Numbered from the stretch's first letter, positions 13,000 through 21,273 are shown. The stretch is 32,075 nucleotides of DNA from Pseudomonadota bacterium (GCA_016195205.1 JACQAB010000066.1:1-32075), one strand, 5' to 3'. A program made the numbers and translations. The notes: generated from the letters alone by a model not told the origin.

Positions 13000-15344
13000 G
13001 AAGGACCGGTTTTTTTATAGTATGGGCGTCGATCGTGATCTCTATGGCGGCCCATGCAATGGAACCGGAAAAACAAAAACCTAATCGCCTGATTAACGAA
13101 ACCAGCCCTTATCTGCTGCAACACGCCTATAATCCGGTGGAGTGGTATCCGTGGGGCGAAGAAGCTTTTGCCAAGGCGCGCAAGGAAAACAAGCCTATCT
13201 TGCTCAGCATCGGCTATTCCACCTGCTACTGGTGCCATGTGATGGAGCGCGAGACATTCGAGAACGAGGCCATCGCCAAGCTGATGAATGATTCCATCAT
13301 CAGCATCAAGATCGACCGCGAACAGCGCCCGGATGTGGATGAAATCTATATGACCGCCACCCAACTGATGACGCAAAGCGGCGGCTGGCCAAACAATGTG
13401 TTCGTCACGCCCGATCTCAAGCCATTCTTCGCCGGAACTTATTTTTCGCCCGAAGATACGTCTTATCGTCCTGGCTTTGCGACGCTCATCAAGCACATCC
13501 ACGAGGAATGGACAAAAAACCCGGAAGCAATCAAGGAACAGGCGGAGCGTGTGCGCGCCGCGATTGTTTCCTTCAAGCAGGGGGAAAGCCATCAGGTTGC
13601 CACGGCCTTACCGGATCAAAACACTGTCCAAACCCTGCTCGATCATTTTCGGAATAATTACGATAGCCATCTGGGCGGTTTTTATCAGGCCCCGAAATTT
13701 CCCAATGAAGATGCCCTGCTGTTCCTGCTGGCGGCTTACCGGATGAACAATGATGCCCGTGCCTTGGAGATGGCGCAGTTCACGCTCACTAAAATGGCCG
13801 AGGGCGGGATTTACGATCAGGTCGGCGGCGGGTTCCACCGCTATTCCACCGACGCCGAATGGCGCATCCCGCATTTTGAAAAGATGCTTTACAATCAGGC
13901 CCTGCTTGGCCGTGCCTATACGGAACTTTATTCTTTCTCGAACGCGCCTCTTGACCGCGGCATCGCGGCCAGCACCTTCGATTTCGTGTTGAGAGATATG
14001 ACCCATCCGGAGGGTGGCCTTTACTCGGCGCTGGATGCCGAAACGGATGGAGCGGAAGGCGCTTCTTACGCCTGGACGGAAGCGGAGTTGCAGAAAATCC
14101 TCGATCAAAAATCCTATGTCTGGCTGAGCCGGTATTACGGCTTGGCCGACATTCCCCACATACCGGGGCACAAGAACACCGACGGGAAAATCCTTTATCT
14201 GAAACAGCCGGTTGCCAAAATCGCGGCGGCGGAAAAAGTCTCATCCGAGCAAGTCCTTGCCCGGATGCAACCTATCATGGATACCCTGCGCAAGGCCCGC
14301 GATAAACGGCAACAGCCGCGTCTGGACGACAAGATCATCACCGCCTGGAATGGTTTGATGATCGACAGCCTGGCCCGCGCCGGGATGGAGTTAAAAGAGG
14401 AAAAATATACGGAAGCCGCAAAGAAAGCGGCGGATTTCGTGCTGGCCCATCTGCGCACCCCGGACGGGGAGTTGCTGCGCATGTGGCGCGGCGGCAAGGC
14501 CCAGACTCCTGCGTTCTTTGAAGATTACAGCTTCCTTATTCAAGGGCTGGTTTCTACTTATCACGCGACGAAAGACGGGCGCTATCTTGCCGAGGCGGAA
14601 AAACTTGCGCAAAAGGCCAAGGAAATATTCTGGGATAAGGAAGGCGGAGGGTACTTCTATACCGATGGGAATGAGGCGTTGCTGGTGCGCATGAAAAACG
14701 CCGAAGATTCGGCCATTCCTTCCGGCAATGCCATCATGGCACAGGTCCTTCTGGACTTATACGAACTTACGGGCAAGGCCGAATGGAAACAGCAGGCGGA
14801 AGATATGCTCAAGGCCTTCGGCATGGCGATAGAAGCCAATCCCCGAAGCTATACCCATTTGGTGCATGCCTTGCTGCGTCTGGATCACGCCGCGCCGGTA
14901 GCCGACACAACCAGCATGCAGAATGTTGCGGTCGCAGCCGATAAGGACGCCATGTCAACCATGACATGGGTGAAAGTCAGCGTTCCTGAAAACGCGGTCA
15001 AACGTAACACTGATCAGCTTCGCGTGACGGCGGAACTGGATGTTGCTCCCGGCTGGCATGTTAATGCCAATCCCGCCAGCCTGGATTTTCTGGTTTCCAC
15101 CTCGGCGGATTTACGCGAAGATTCAGGAGCGCTGGTCATAAAAGCTGTCCATTACCCCGAAGCCACGGCTATGACAACCCCGTTGGGTCATATTAAAATC
15201 TATGAAGGAAAGATTCTCATCTCCATAGAGGCGCGAGCGCCCAAGGACGCAAAAAATCTCCGCCTTCTTGTCCGGGCGCAAGCCTGCAAGGACACCACCT
15301 GCCTTGCTCCGTCGGACTGGGTGATTAAGTTGCCGGGATCATGA
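12996..15344 (+). CDS. Exported DUF255/YyaL thioredoxin-like protein fused to a DsbD_N-type domain
   Basis: 782 residues. An N-terminal hydrophobic signal (1-21, MAAHA-ME) implies a periplasmic or membrane-tethered place; most YyaL proteins are cytoplasmic. Residues about 28-190 are the thioredoxin-like part: RLINETSPYLLQHAYNPV, then C77-Y-W-C80 (STCYWCHVMERETF) and TQSGGWPNNVFVTPD. Residues about 215-640 form the glycosidase-like (alpha/alpha)6 region (FPNEDALLFLL, GGGFHRYSTDAEWRIPHFEKML). Residues about 655-782 look like the N-terminal domain of DsbD (GWHVNANPASLDFLV, YEGKILISI), with C764 and C769 (QACKDTTC). The fusion suggests electron transfer to a periplasmic thiol target, perhaps metal-stressed MerP or bufferin; the partner is inference. 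Confidence 0.85.
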   Translation: MRRTGFFIVWASIVISMAAHAMEPEKQKPNRLINETSPYLLQHAYNPVEWYPWGEEAFAKARKENKPILLSIGYSTCYWCHVMERETFENEAIAKLMNDSIISIKIDREQRPDVDEIYMTATQLMTQSGGWPNNVFVTPDLKPFFAGTYFSPEDTSYRPGFATLIKHIHEEWTKNPEAIKEQAERVRAAIVSFKQGESHQVATALPDQNTVQTLLDHFRNNYDSHLGGFYQAPKFPNEDALLFLLAAYRMNNDARALEMAQFTLTKMAEGGIYDQVGGGFHRYSTDAEWRIPHFEKMLYNQALLGRAYTELYSFSNAPLDRGIAASTFDFVLRDMTHPEGGLYSALDAETDGAEGASYAWTEAELQKILDQKSYVWLSRYYGLADIPHIPGHKNTDGKILYLKQPVAKIAAAEKVSSEQVLARMQPIMDTLRKARDKRQQPRLDDKIITAWNGLMIDSLARAGMELKEEKYTEAAKKAADFVLAHLRTPDGELLRMWRGGKAQTPAFFEDYSFLIQGLVSTYHATKDGRYLAEAEKLAQKAKEIFWDKEGGGYFYTDGNEALLVRMKNAEDSAIPSGNAIMAQVLLDLYELTGKAEWKQQAEDMLKAFGMAIEANPRSYTHLVHALLRLDHAAPVADTTSMQNVAVAADKDAMSTMTWVKVSVPENAVKRNTDQLRVTAELDVAPGWHVNANPASLDFLVSTSADLREDSGALVIKAVHYPEATAMTTPLGHIKIYEGKILISIEARAPKDAKNLRLLVRAQACKDTTCLAPSDWVIKLPGS

Positions 15345-15396
15345 AAAATTTTATTAAGCTCGACACAAAAAGTGTTGCCCCGGATGTTGCCCAGAG

Positions 15397-15422
15397 GAGG
15401 GGCTGATTTGCATCAACCCCTC
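15397..15422. terminator. Hairpin after the DUF255 gene
   Basis: GAGGGG-C-TGAT, TTGC loop, ATCA-A-CCCCTC: ten paired bases with one mismatch, 53 bases past the stop and 25 bases from the tRNA 3' end. It could end both the island operon and the tRNA transcript. No long T-run on either side. Confidence 0.5.
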
Positions 15423-15447
15423 AAAATCGGCGTAACCTATTGAAAAA

Positions 15448-15523
<76 letters not shown>

Positions 15524-15534
15524 GCTCGTCTTTA

Positions 15535-15571
15535 GCGACAGGTTTCTGCGGTTCCCGCAACCACCGGTCGC
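15535..15571. repeat. Imperfect palindrome, copy 1
   Basis: GCGAC ... GTCGC outer stem and TGCGG/CCGCA inner stem. It pairs with the copy at 15580-15616 in design: where the sequence differs, the partner base differs too. It lies just upstream of tRNA-Lys. Confidence 0.5.
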
Positions 15572-15579
15572 CTTCTTTA

Positions 15580-15616
15580 GCGATAGGCTCTGCGCTTACC
15601 GCGCAACCGCCGATCG
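15580..15616. repeat. Imperfect palindrome, copy 2
   Basis: CGAT/ATCG outer stem and TGCGC/GCGCA inner stem; about 70% identical to the copy at 15535-15571, with compensating changes in both stems. Confidence 0.5.
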
Positions 15617-15687
15617 TTTAAAGAAGCGCTGTTCTAGCGCCTTGCGCACGGGCTGTAAATGCTTTTAAACCGTGGTAAATTCCGGGC

Positions 15688-16617
15688 ATGAACCAGCTGC
15701 GTCTTAAACCGACCCCGCAAAGTCTGCCCACGCCCGCGCAGAAACAGCGTGCCGCGTGTTGGTTCACGGAATTACAGGGGCAATTCTGCGTGGCGCTGGA
15801 AGAGATCGAGCAGGAATATGCCACACAAAAAGGTGGAGCGGTACAAAAATTCCAACGCAAGGATTGGATCCGTGAAACCCACGATAACGTGCCCGGCGGT
15901 GGCGGCAACATGGCCCTGCTCAAAGGCCAGGTATTCGAAAAGGCCGGCGTGAATGCGTCGGAAGTGTTCGGGCAATTTTCAAAAGAGTTTCGCGCACAAA
16001 TCCCGGGTGCCGATGGCGCAGTCGCGGTTGCGCGAAGCGCAGAGCAGTCGCGCCAAGAATATGAAGACGGCGCGTTCTGGGCCGCCGGAATCAGCCTGGT
16101 GGTGCATCCGCGCAACCCGAAAATTCCCGCAGTGCATATGAACACGCGGCACATCGCCACGCGTTTTGGCTGGTTCGGCGGCGTGGCTGATCTGAATCCG
16201 GTTTTCCCCGATGCGCAGGATGTTGAAGCCTTCCACGCCGCGCTGGGGCGCGTTTGCGGCACCGACACCCCCGCCTGGAAAAAGGAATGCGATGAATATT
16301 TCACCATCAAACACCGCAAAAAGCCGCGCGGCGCGGGCGGGGTGTTTTTTGACGATCTGAACCGCGGCGACTGGGAGGCTGATTTCGCTTTGGTCCAGGC
16401 CCTGGGCGAGGCGGTGCTAAAGGCCTATCCGGCCATCGCGCGGCGGCATTTGTTTGAAAGTTACACGCCGGAAGAACGCGAGGCGCAACTGGTGTGGCGC
16501 GGGCATTATGCCGAGTTCAACCTGGTCTATGACCGCGGCACCAAATTCGGGCTGATGACCGGCGGCAATGTCGACGCCGTGCTCATGTCCCTGCCGCCCG
16601 AGGCCAAGTGGCTTTAG
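15688..16617 (+). CDS. hemF: Oxygen-dependent coproporphyrinogen III oxidase, with an in-frame palindromic insert
   Basis: 309 residues. HemF decarboxylates coproporphyrinogen III to protoporphyrinogen IX with O2 in haem synthesis. Family motifs in order: PGGGGNMALLKGQVFEKAGVN (72-91, in part), WAAGISLVVHPRNPKIPAVHMNTR (131-154, in part), GGVADLNP, KKECDEYFTIKHRKK, GVFFDDLNRG and the C-terminal RGHYAEFNLVYDRGTKFGL. Between IPGAD (residue 109) and GAFWAAGIS the protein carries about 17 extra residues (GAVAVARSAEQSRQEYED); relatives go almost directly from IPGA-ED to FWA. The DNA of that insert is a 40-bp repeat also found at 21477 and in pheT. The product is probably still functional. Confidence 0.95.
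   Translation: MNQLRLKPTPQSLPTPAQKQRAACWFTELQGQFCVALEEIEQEYATQKGGAVQKFQRKDWIRETHDNVPGGGGNMALLKGQVFEKAGVNASEVFGQFSKEFRAQIPGADGAVAVARSAEQSRQEYEDGAFWAAGISLVVHPRNPKIPAVHMNTRHIATRFGWFGGVADLNPVFPDAQDVEAFHAALGRVCGTDTPAWKKECDEYFTIKHRKKPRGAGGVFFDDLNRGDWEADFALVQALGEAVLKAYPAIARRHLFESYTPEEREAQLVWRGHYAEFNLVYDRGTKFGLMTGGNVDAVLMSLPPEAKWL
16015..16054 (+). repeat. 40-bp palindromic element inside hemF
   Basis: GGCGC and GCGCC close the ends; the core is TGCGC-GAA-GCGCA. 38 of 40 bases equal the copy in pheT (24255-24294, opposite strand) and 37 of 40 the intergenic copy at 21477-21516. In frame with hemF, no stop. Confidence 0.85.
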
Positions 16618-16623
16618 GTCCCA

Positions 16624-17148
16624 TCAGATAACCGGTACGCCGCCCGTTTTTGGCGGGTTATAGCCCGGAAACAACCCGCCCTGGGAGCGGGTAAAATCAA
16701 CGCGCTCGGGACCGTAGGGAAATATTTCACTTACCAGTTCCAGAACGAGGGAAAGCTGAACATCCGGCAGAGCCTGTTTGTTCGTGAGCGTGGCCCTCAA
16801 CTGTTCCAGTGTTTTTTTCAGCACCTTGCTAGGCGTAGTTGCCGAGGCCCGGAAAACAGGAAGCGCATCGCGCAATGCGTAAAAAGGAATGCGGGTGCTG
16901 CTGAAACGGCGTTTATTCTCATAGGTGGAAAGAAAAACTTCCTGGTTTCTGACTCCAATTTTCAGGGTAAGAAGCCGGTCGGTATGACCGGTGGGAATGC
17001 GCCGTATTTCCGTCAATGCGCTTTTCTTCAACGCTTGTATGGCCGGTTCATCGACAACAATTTTTGCCGCAGCAAGATATTTCCAGACGCTGGGAAGGAT
17101 TTCGATGTCTTCTATGGGTATGGCGGTAGTCGCGCTGGCTTTCGGCAT
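16624..17148 (-). CDS. Hypothetical protein
   Basis: 174 residues from ATG 17148 (MPKASATTAI...), with TTGGAG 6 bases upstream; a TTG four codons earlier is the first base of that ribosome site. No signal peptide or membrane segment. The middle is basic (SALTEIRRIPTGHTDRLLTLKIGVRNQE, in part), followed by KVLKKTLEQLRATL. I recognise no domain. It converges on hemF with a 6-base gap. Confidence 0.65.
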   Translation of the reverse strand: MPKASATTAIPIEDIEILPSVWKYLAAAKIVVDEPAIQALKKSALTEIRRIPTGHTDRLLTLKIGVRNQEVFLSTYENKRRFSSTRIPFYALRDALPVFRASATTPSKVLKKTLEQLRATLTNKQALPDVQLSLVLELVSEIFPYGPERVDFTRSQGGLFPGYNPPKTGGVPVI

Positions 17149-17230
17149 TTTTTGCTCCAAATGAATTGACTATGCCGGGAAAATTAAACGAAACCCAGCG
17201 GCTCGTAAACAGTCTTAATCATTCCAAAAA

Positions 17231-18097
17231 TTAACGGTCTACTTCTTTAAGTTTCGGGCCCAAATCCTCGCGGCGGTCGCGGAAAAACCCAAACGAAGCG
17301 CGGCATTGGCGCAGGAAATCAAGGTCGAAGCGCTGGGTGATCACGCCTTCCTGGATGCCATCCAACTCGGCTACTACCTCACCACGCTGGTCGCAAATGA
17401 AAGACGACCCATAATAGCTTTGCGCCTGGCCAGAAATTTTTTCGGTGCCCACGCGGTTCGCCGCCGCCACCGGCATGGCGTTGCTGACGGCATGGCCCTG
17501 CATGGCGCGCCGCCAGGGATCGCGCGTGTCTAAACCGGCGTCCTGCGGTTCGGAACCGATCGCCGTGGGGTAAAGCAGAATTTCCGCGCCGAGCAACGCC
17601 ATGCCGCGCGCGCATTCCGGAAACCACTGGTCCCAGCAGATGCCCACGCCCACCGCGCCATGCGCCGTGTTCCACACCTTGTAGCCCGTGTTGCCCGGGC
17701 GGAAATAAAATTTCTCGCAATAGCCCGGCCCGTCGGGGATATGGCTTTTGCGGTAAACGCCCATCAGCGCGCCATCGGCGTTCAGCATCGCCACGCTGTT
17801 ATAGTAATGCGGGCCGTCGCGCTCAAAAATCGACACCGGCACGGCCAACTTCAACGCCTTGGCCACCGGCTGCAGTTTTTGCACCGCCGGATGCTCCGCC
17901 GCGGGATAGGCCTGGGCAAACCATTTTTCATCCTGCGTGACGCAGAAATAGGGGCCCTGAAACAGCTCGGGCGGCAGCGCGATTTGCGCGCCGGCCTTGG
18001 CGGTCTTCTCCAGGTAATGCTCGACCTTGGCGATGTTAGCGTTCATGTCTTCGCCAAAACGCGCCTGGATAACGCCGAGGGTAAGGGTTCTTGTCAT
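17231..18097 (-). CDS. aguB: N-carbamoylputrescine amidase
   Basis: 288 residues, nitrilase fold. Catalytic triad E44 (LPPELFQGPYF), K117 (YRKSHIPDGPGY) and C154 (GICWDQWFPECAR). The GPYFC and CEKFYFRPG motifs mark the carbamoylputrescine amidase branch. It turns N-carbamoylputrescine into putrescine, CO2 and ammonia in the cytoplasm, the second step after AguA. Encoded directly after aguA on the same strand, with a 60-base palindrome between them that leaves no Shine-Dalgarno before the ATG. Confidence 0.93.
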   Translation of the reverse strand: MTRTLTLGVIQARFGEDMNANIAKVEHYLEKTAKAGAQIALPPELFQGPYFCVTQDEKWFAQAYPAAEHPAVQKLQPVAKALKLAVPVSIFERDGPHYYNSVAMLNADGALMGVYRKSHIPDGPGYCEKFYFRPGNTGYKVWNTAHGAVGVGICWDQWFPECARGMALLGAEILLYPTAIGSEPQDAGLDTRDPWRRAMQGHAVSNAMPVAAANRVGTEKISGQAQSYYGSSFICDQRGEVVAELDGIQEGVITQRFDLDFLRQCRASFGFFRDRREDLGPKLKEVDR

Positions 18098-18106
18098 GGG
18101 AGTAAT

Positions 18107-18160
18107 GAGTAGTGAGTAATGAGGAGTGAATCAATACTCACTCCTCATTACTCACTACTC
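18107..18160. repeat. Perfect 23-bp inverted repeat between aguA and aguB
   Basis: Two 23-base arms pair without mismatch around an 8-base loop. Each arm is built from 7-base units of the form GAGTAGT/GAGTAAT. It provides the aguA stop codon (TAG) and ends 9 bases before the aguB ATG. Confidence 0.9.
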
Positions 18161-19213
18161 GGGCTCCTGCTGCGTGATGCAATGAAACGAGCCGCCGCCG
18201 CTTAAAATCGCATGCGAGGGCAAACCCACCACCTCGCGCCCCGGGAACAGGGGCTTCAGCGCCGACACCGCCTCCTTGCCGCGCGCGTTATACACCGGCA
18301 CCACCACGGTTTTATTGCCGATGATGAAATTCATATGGCTGGCGGCCTGCAGTTCCGGCACCTCGCTGTCGATCCGACCCGGCGAGGGAATGGTGATCAC
18401 CTCCAGATTCATGCCGCGCAGCGCGGTTTCAATTTCTTTCAAGACTGCGGCGTTCGGGTCATCCGCGCCGCTGGCGTGCTGGCAGACCACTTTGCCGGGG
18501 GCGACAAAGCGCGCCAGGTTGTCGATATGCCCGTCGGTGTGGTCGGCGGGCAAGCCGCGCTCGAGCCACAGGATTTTCTCGAAGCCCAGCGCGGTTTTCA
18601 GCGCTTCAGTGGCAGCAGTTTCCGTCCAGCCCTTGTTGCGGTTGGGATTCAGCAGGCATTGGCGGGTGGTGAGGCACAGGCCGTTGCCGTCAAATTCCAG
18701 CGAACCGCCTTCAAGAATGAAATCATGCTTTTGCGTTGGAATATTTGCGGCAGCGGCGATTTTTTCATTCACGCTTTCATCGCCCGGGTAAATAAATTTC
18801 CCGCCCCAGCCGTTGAATTTGAATAGATGCGCAATGGGGGCTGAGGGGCTAGGGGGCTGGGGGGCTGGCAAATCCAATTTTCCCCGAGCCCCCAAGCCCC
18901 CGAGTCCCCGAGTCCCGAATATTGGCCCTGTATCGCGCAGCCAGGTATCGCCATAGGGAATTTCAAAAATTTCGGCGATACCCTTCAATCTTTCCTTGGC
19001 GCTTTGCAGCCCGCCGCCGCAGGCCAGCACTTTTACGTGATCGCCGCCTGACAAGGCGCGGATCATGGCTTCCACCTCGTCCTGCGCCCCTGAAAGCGCC
19101 TCGAACCACGCCTCAGGGTCCCACGGCCAGGCCGTCCAGATGGCCTTATGCGGGGCCCATTCAGCGGGGATGGACGCAGGCGAAGACGGGTTCTGTTTCA
19201 GCGCGGGTTGCAT
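18155..19213 (-). CDS. aguA: Agmatine deiminase with an in-frame palindromic insert
   Basis: 352 residues. Agmatine iminohydrolase: agmatine to N-carbamoylputrescine plus ammonia. Motifs: IWTAWPWDPEAW, WLRDTGPIF (92-100), LEGGSLEFDGNGLCLTT, HTDGHIDNLARF and the C-terminal GGSFHCITQQ with nucleophile C345. Between GPIF and HLFKFNGWGGKF is a 28-residue low-complexity stretch, Gly-Leu-rich then Pro-Ser-rich (TRGLGGLGARG...PPSPSAP), coded by a GGGGGCT-type palindrome; relatives have a few residues here. The stop codon comes from the palindrome that follows. It probably forms an operon with the unknown gene upstream (11-base gap) and aguB. Confidence 0.93.
   Translation of the reverse strand: MQPALKQNPSSPASIPAEWAPHKAIWTAWPWDPEAWFEALSGAQDEVEAMIRALSGGDHVKVLACGGGLQSAKERLKGIAEIFEIPYGDTWLRDTGPIFGTRGLGGLGARGKLDLPAPQPPSPSAPIAHLFKFNGWGGKFIYPGDESVNEKIAAAANIPTQKHDFILEGGSLEFDGNGLCLTTRQCLLNPNRNKGWTETAATEALKTALGFEKILWLERGLPADHTDGHIDNLARFVAPGKVVCQHASGADDPNAAVLKEIETALRGMNLEVITIPSPGRIDSEVPELQAASHMNFIIGNKTVVVPVYNARGKEAVSALKPLFPGREVVGLPSHAILSGGGSFHCITQQEPE
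18836..18916. repeat. G-arm/C-arm palindrome inside aguA
   Basis: Left arm of GGGGGCT-like units of 7-9 bases, right arm of AGCCCCC/GAGTCCC units, about 33 bases each with a 14-base loop. In frame, codes for residues 100-126 of AguA. Same family as 29109-29178 (pheS) and 30126-30200. Confidence 0.8.
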
Positions 19214-19224
19214 TTAAAGACCGA

Positions 19225-19644
19225 TCAGAGCGTGGCCATGATCTGTTTTTTCGCTCTGTATACCGTGGCCAGGTTAGAAAACCCCTCCCGGTTGCTTACG
19301 TCAAGCGCGTTGGCAACCTCGACCGGTGTGGCATTAGAAGTGATTGCGACCGCCAGCCGGTGCGGTGGCCATCCCTTAGCAAGCAGAAACCGGGCATTGG
19401 TCTCAGCTCGGTCAAGTACCCTCCGTAACGCGGCCGCCTGGGCACTGTCCCGGCTCACCAGATATGCTTTCTGGCCCAAGGCAAACGCCCTGGTTTTAAG
19501 CCACGGCCCCAGCCTGCCGGCTTCATAGCGAAGATATTCTCCCCAGTGGCTGCGTCCTTCGAAAACCATCACGTTGGAGGTGACGCAGAACAGGCTTGTC
19601 AGCCTGGCAAAATCCTTATCGGTGCGATTATTTCTTACATCCAT
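19225..19644 (-). CDS. Hypothetical protein upstream of aguA
   Basis: 139 residues. AGGAG stands 6 bases before the ATG. No signal or membrane segment. It is basic, with QAAALRRVLDRAETNARFLLAKGWPPHRLAVAI (in part) and a C-terminal AKKQIMATL. No domain recognised. 11 bases upstream of aguA on the same strand; probably cotranscribed. Confidence 0.7.
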   Translation of the reverse strand: MDVRNNRTDKDFARLTSLFCVTSNVMVFEGRSHWGEYLRYEAGRLGPWLKTRAFALGQKAYLVSRDSAQAAALRRVLDRAETNARFLLAKGWPPHRLAVAITSNATPVEVANALDVSNREGFSNLATVYRAKKQIMATL

Positions 19645-19733
19645 ATAGCTCTCCTGAAATGCCGGACGAACTTATGGCCTGACTCAACCTGGGGTCAATC
19701 TGAATTATGAGCTTTATACCTTCAAATAGAATA

Positions 19734-19818
19734 GTCATGCCCGCGTAGGCGGGTATCCACGAAAGCCACAGGCTACGGCTTCTGGCCTATCGTGGACCCC
19801 CGCCTACGCGGGGGTGAC
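19734..19818. repeat. Cruciform repeat of the GTCAT...ATGAC class
   Basis: Outer GTCA/TGAC; each half has its own hairpin (CCCGC-GTAG-GCGGG left, CCCCCGC-CTAC-GCGGGGG right); an inner ATCCACGA/TCGTGGA pair and a 27-base centre. Same architecture as the repeat inside pheT at 24441-24593. It lies between the decarboxylase stop and the hypothetical gene's start. Confidence 0.75.
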
Positions 19819-19857
19819 ATTGCTTGTGGGGAGGGCTCCCTTAAATGGCAGATATTT

Positions 19858-21273
19858 TTAGAATCCCACCAAGCTTGGCGCGGATTTGCCGTCGCCGTCG
19901 AAGGTGGGCTCGCTTTCCTGCCAGAAGCCCGGCGTGGAAAGCAGCGGGGCGTCGCGCACTTCGACCGGATGGGCCGAGGCGCCGAAGCCGTTGAAGCTGG
20001 ACTGCAGCGCGGCGCTGTAGCCGCCGGTCTGGCCGATTTCGATCCAGTCGCCTTCTTCCACGTCGGCGGGCAGGCTGACGGGCACCTTCAGCGCGTCGAT
20101 GCTGTCGCAGGTTGGGCCCAGCAGGGTGAACTTGGCCATTTTGCTTGAGGGCGTGGGCGCGTCGGGGCGGATCAGGCGCACCGGATAGGTGAGGCGGCTG
20201 ATGCTGGCGTCGAACAAGCCGCCGTATAAACCGTCATTGATGTAAAGCCGGTTTTCCTTGCGCAGATCCACCTTCACCACCAGCGAGCCCGATTCCTGCA
20301 CCAAAGCGCGGCCCGGTTCGCACCACAGCTTGGTTTTCTTGGGCAGCTTCAGGGCTTCGGCGCCCAGGGTGATGGCCTGCATGTAGGAGGCCAGCGAAGG
20401 CGGGGTCAGCCCCGTGAAGCTTACGGGGAAGCCGCCGCCGACATCGACGATGTCGGGGTTGACTCGTGCCAATTGGATCACCTCGCCCACCTGGGCCAGG
20501 GCGGTGGCATAGGCCTCGGGGTTCATCGTTTGCTGGCCCACATGGAAGGCAATGCCGAAGCGCGCGGCCACCTTGCGCGCTTGCGACAGCAATTCCGCCG
20601 CCAGGGGGTTGGCCGCGCCGAATTTGCCCGCGAGGGAATGAAACGCGTGCCCGCCCGAAACCGCCAGGCGCACGATGATGCCCAGGTCTTTGGCGCCGCG
20701 GGTTTCTTCCAGCAGCTTGAACAGCTCCGCCGGACTATCAATCACGAAGTCGCGCACGCCGTAGTGGAAATAGCTTTTGCGGATGGCCTCGCGGCTTTTG
20801 ACCGGATGCATGAAGTGCATCCGCGCCTTGGGGCAAAGCCCGGCCACCAGTTCCACCTCGGCCAGGCTCGCCACGTCAAAGTGGCGCAGGCCCGAGGCCC
20901 AAAGCTGGCGGATCACCAGCGGCGTGGGGTTGGCCTTCACCGCATACATGACGGTGCCGGGGAAATGGCTGAGGAACCATTGGACCGCTGAGTGGATCAC
21001 ATGGCGGCGCACCAGATGGGTGGGTTTTTCGGGGCGGGCCTCGGCCACATAGGCCTGGGTGGCTTCGTAAGACAGGCCGGTACTGCTGCCCAACGGCAGC
21101 GGACGGGAAAGCGCCCTGGCAGCCAAAGCGGCGCGGCGGCTGCCCGAAGGCGCGGAAACGCCCGGCTCAGGCCCGGAGGGCATGAGGTTTTCAGAAGATG
21201 AATCGTAGAAGCGGCTGGACCCTTCCGGTCCAGGAGGCTCTGATTCGTAAACAGGCAGGGATTTGTCGCCCAT
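19858..21273 (-). CDS. PLP-dependent ornithine/lysine-type decarboxylase (fold III)
   Basis: 471 residues from ATG 21273 (MGDKSLPVYESEP); GAGGAG lies 7 bases upstream, whereas the ATG six codons earlier overlaps it. PLP lysine K113 (VMYAVKANPTP), H244 (FHVGQQ), the phosphate site DVGGGFP, CEPGRALVQESG, the active-site Cys C389 (LLGPTCDSID) and Y419 (QTGGYSAALQSSF). Makes putrescine or cadaverine; the two are not distinguishable by eye. Residues 1-70 are an extension absent from ordinary bacterial ODCs (377-400 residues), Pro/Gly/Ser-rich, coded by DNA with a strong CTGGACC/GGTCCAG hairpin; possibly another palindromic insert or a misjudged start. Together with aguA/aguB it gives two routes to putrescine. 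Confidence 0.88.
   Translation of the reverse strand: MGDKSLPVYESEPPGPEGSSRFYDSSSENLMPSGPEPGVSAPSGSRRAALAARALSRPLPLGSSTGLSYEATQAYVAEARPEKPTHLVRRHVIHSAVQWFLSHFPGTVMYAVKANPTPLVIRQLWASGLRHFDVASLAEVELVAGLCPKARMHFMHPVKSREAIRKSYFHYGVRDFVIDSPAELFKLLEETRGAKDLGIIVRLAVSGGHAFHSLAGKFGAANPLAAELLSQARKVAARFGIAFHVGQQTMNPEAYATALAQVGEVIQLARVNPDIVDVGGGFPVSFTGLTPPSLASYMQAITLGAEALKLPKKTKLWCEPGRALVQESGSLVVKVDLRKENRLYINDGLYGGLFDASISRLTYPVRLIRPDAPTPSSKMAKFTLLGPTCDSIDALKVPVSLPADVEEGDWIEIGQTGGYSAALQSSFNGFGASAHPVEVRDAPLLSTPGFWQESEPTFDGDGKSAPSLVGF

Larger units (their letters stand above)
7968..15447. mobile_element. Genomic island in tRNA-Lys carrying a SigF metal-stress/bufferin regulon
   Basis: The 7.5 kb between the tRNA fragment and the intact tRNA-Lys holds doxX, sigF-nrsF, bufABC and a mer-like/DUF255 operon: a functional unit unrelated to its neighbours (cupin cluster on one side, hemF on the other). 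Geometry fits: the island lies downstream of the tRNA 3' end, with the duplicate at the far end. No integrase is left; the only trace of one may be the AT-rich 160 bases at the left end with a spaced TTACAC pair. Origin by site-specific integration is inference. Confidence 0.7.
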
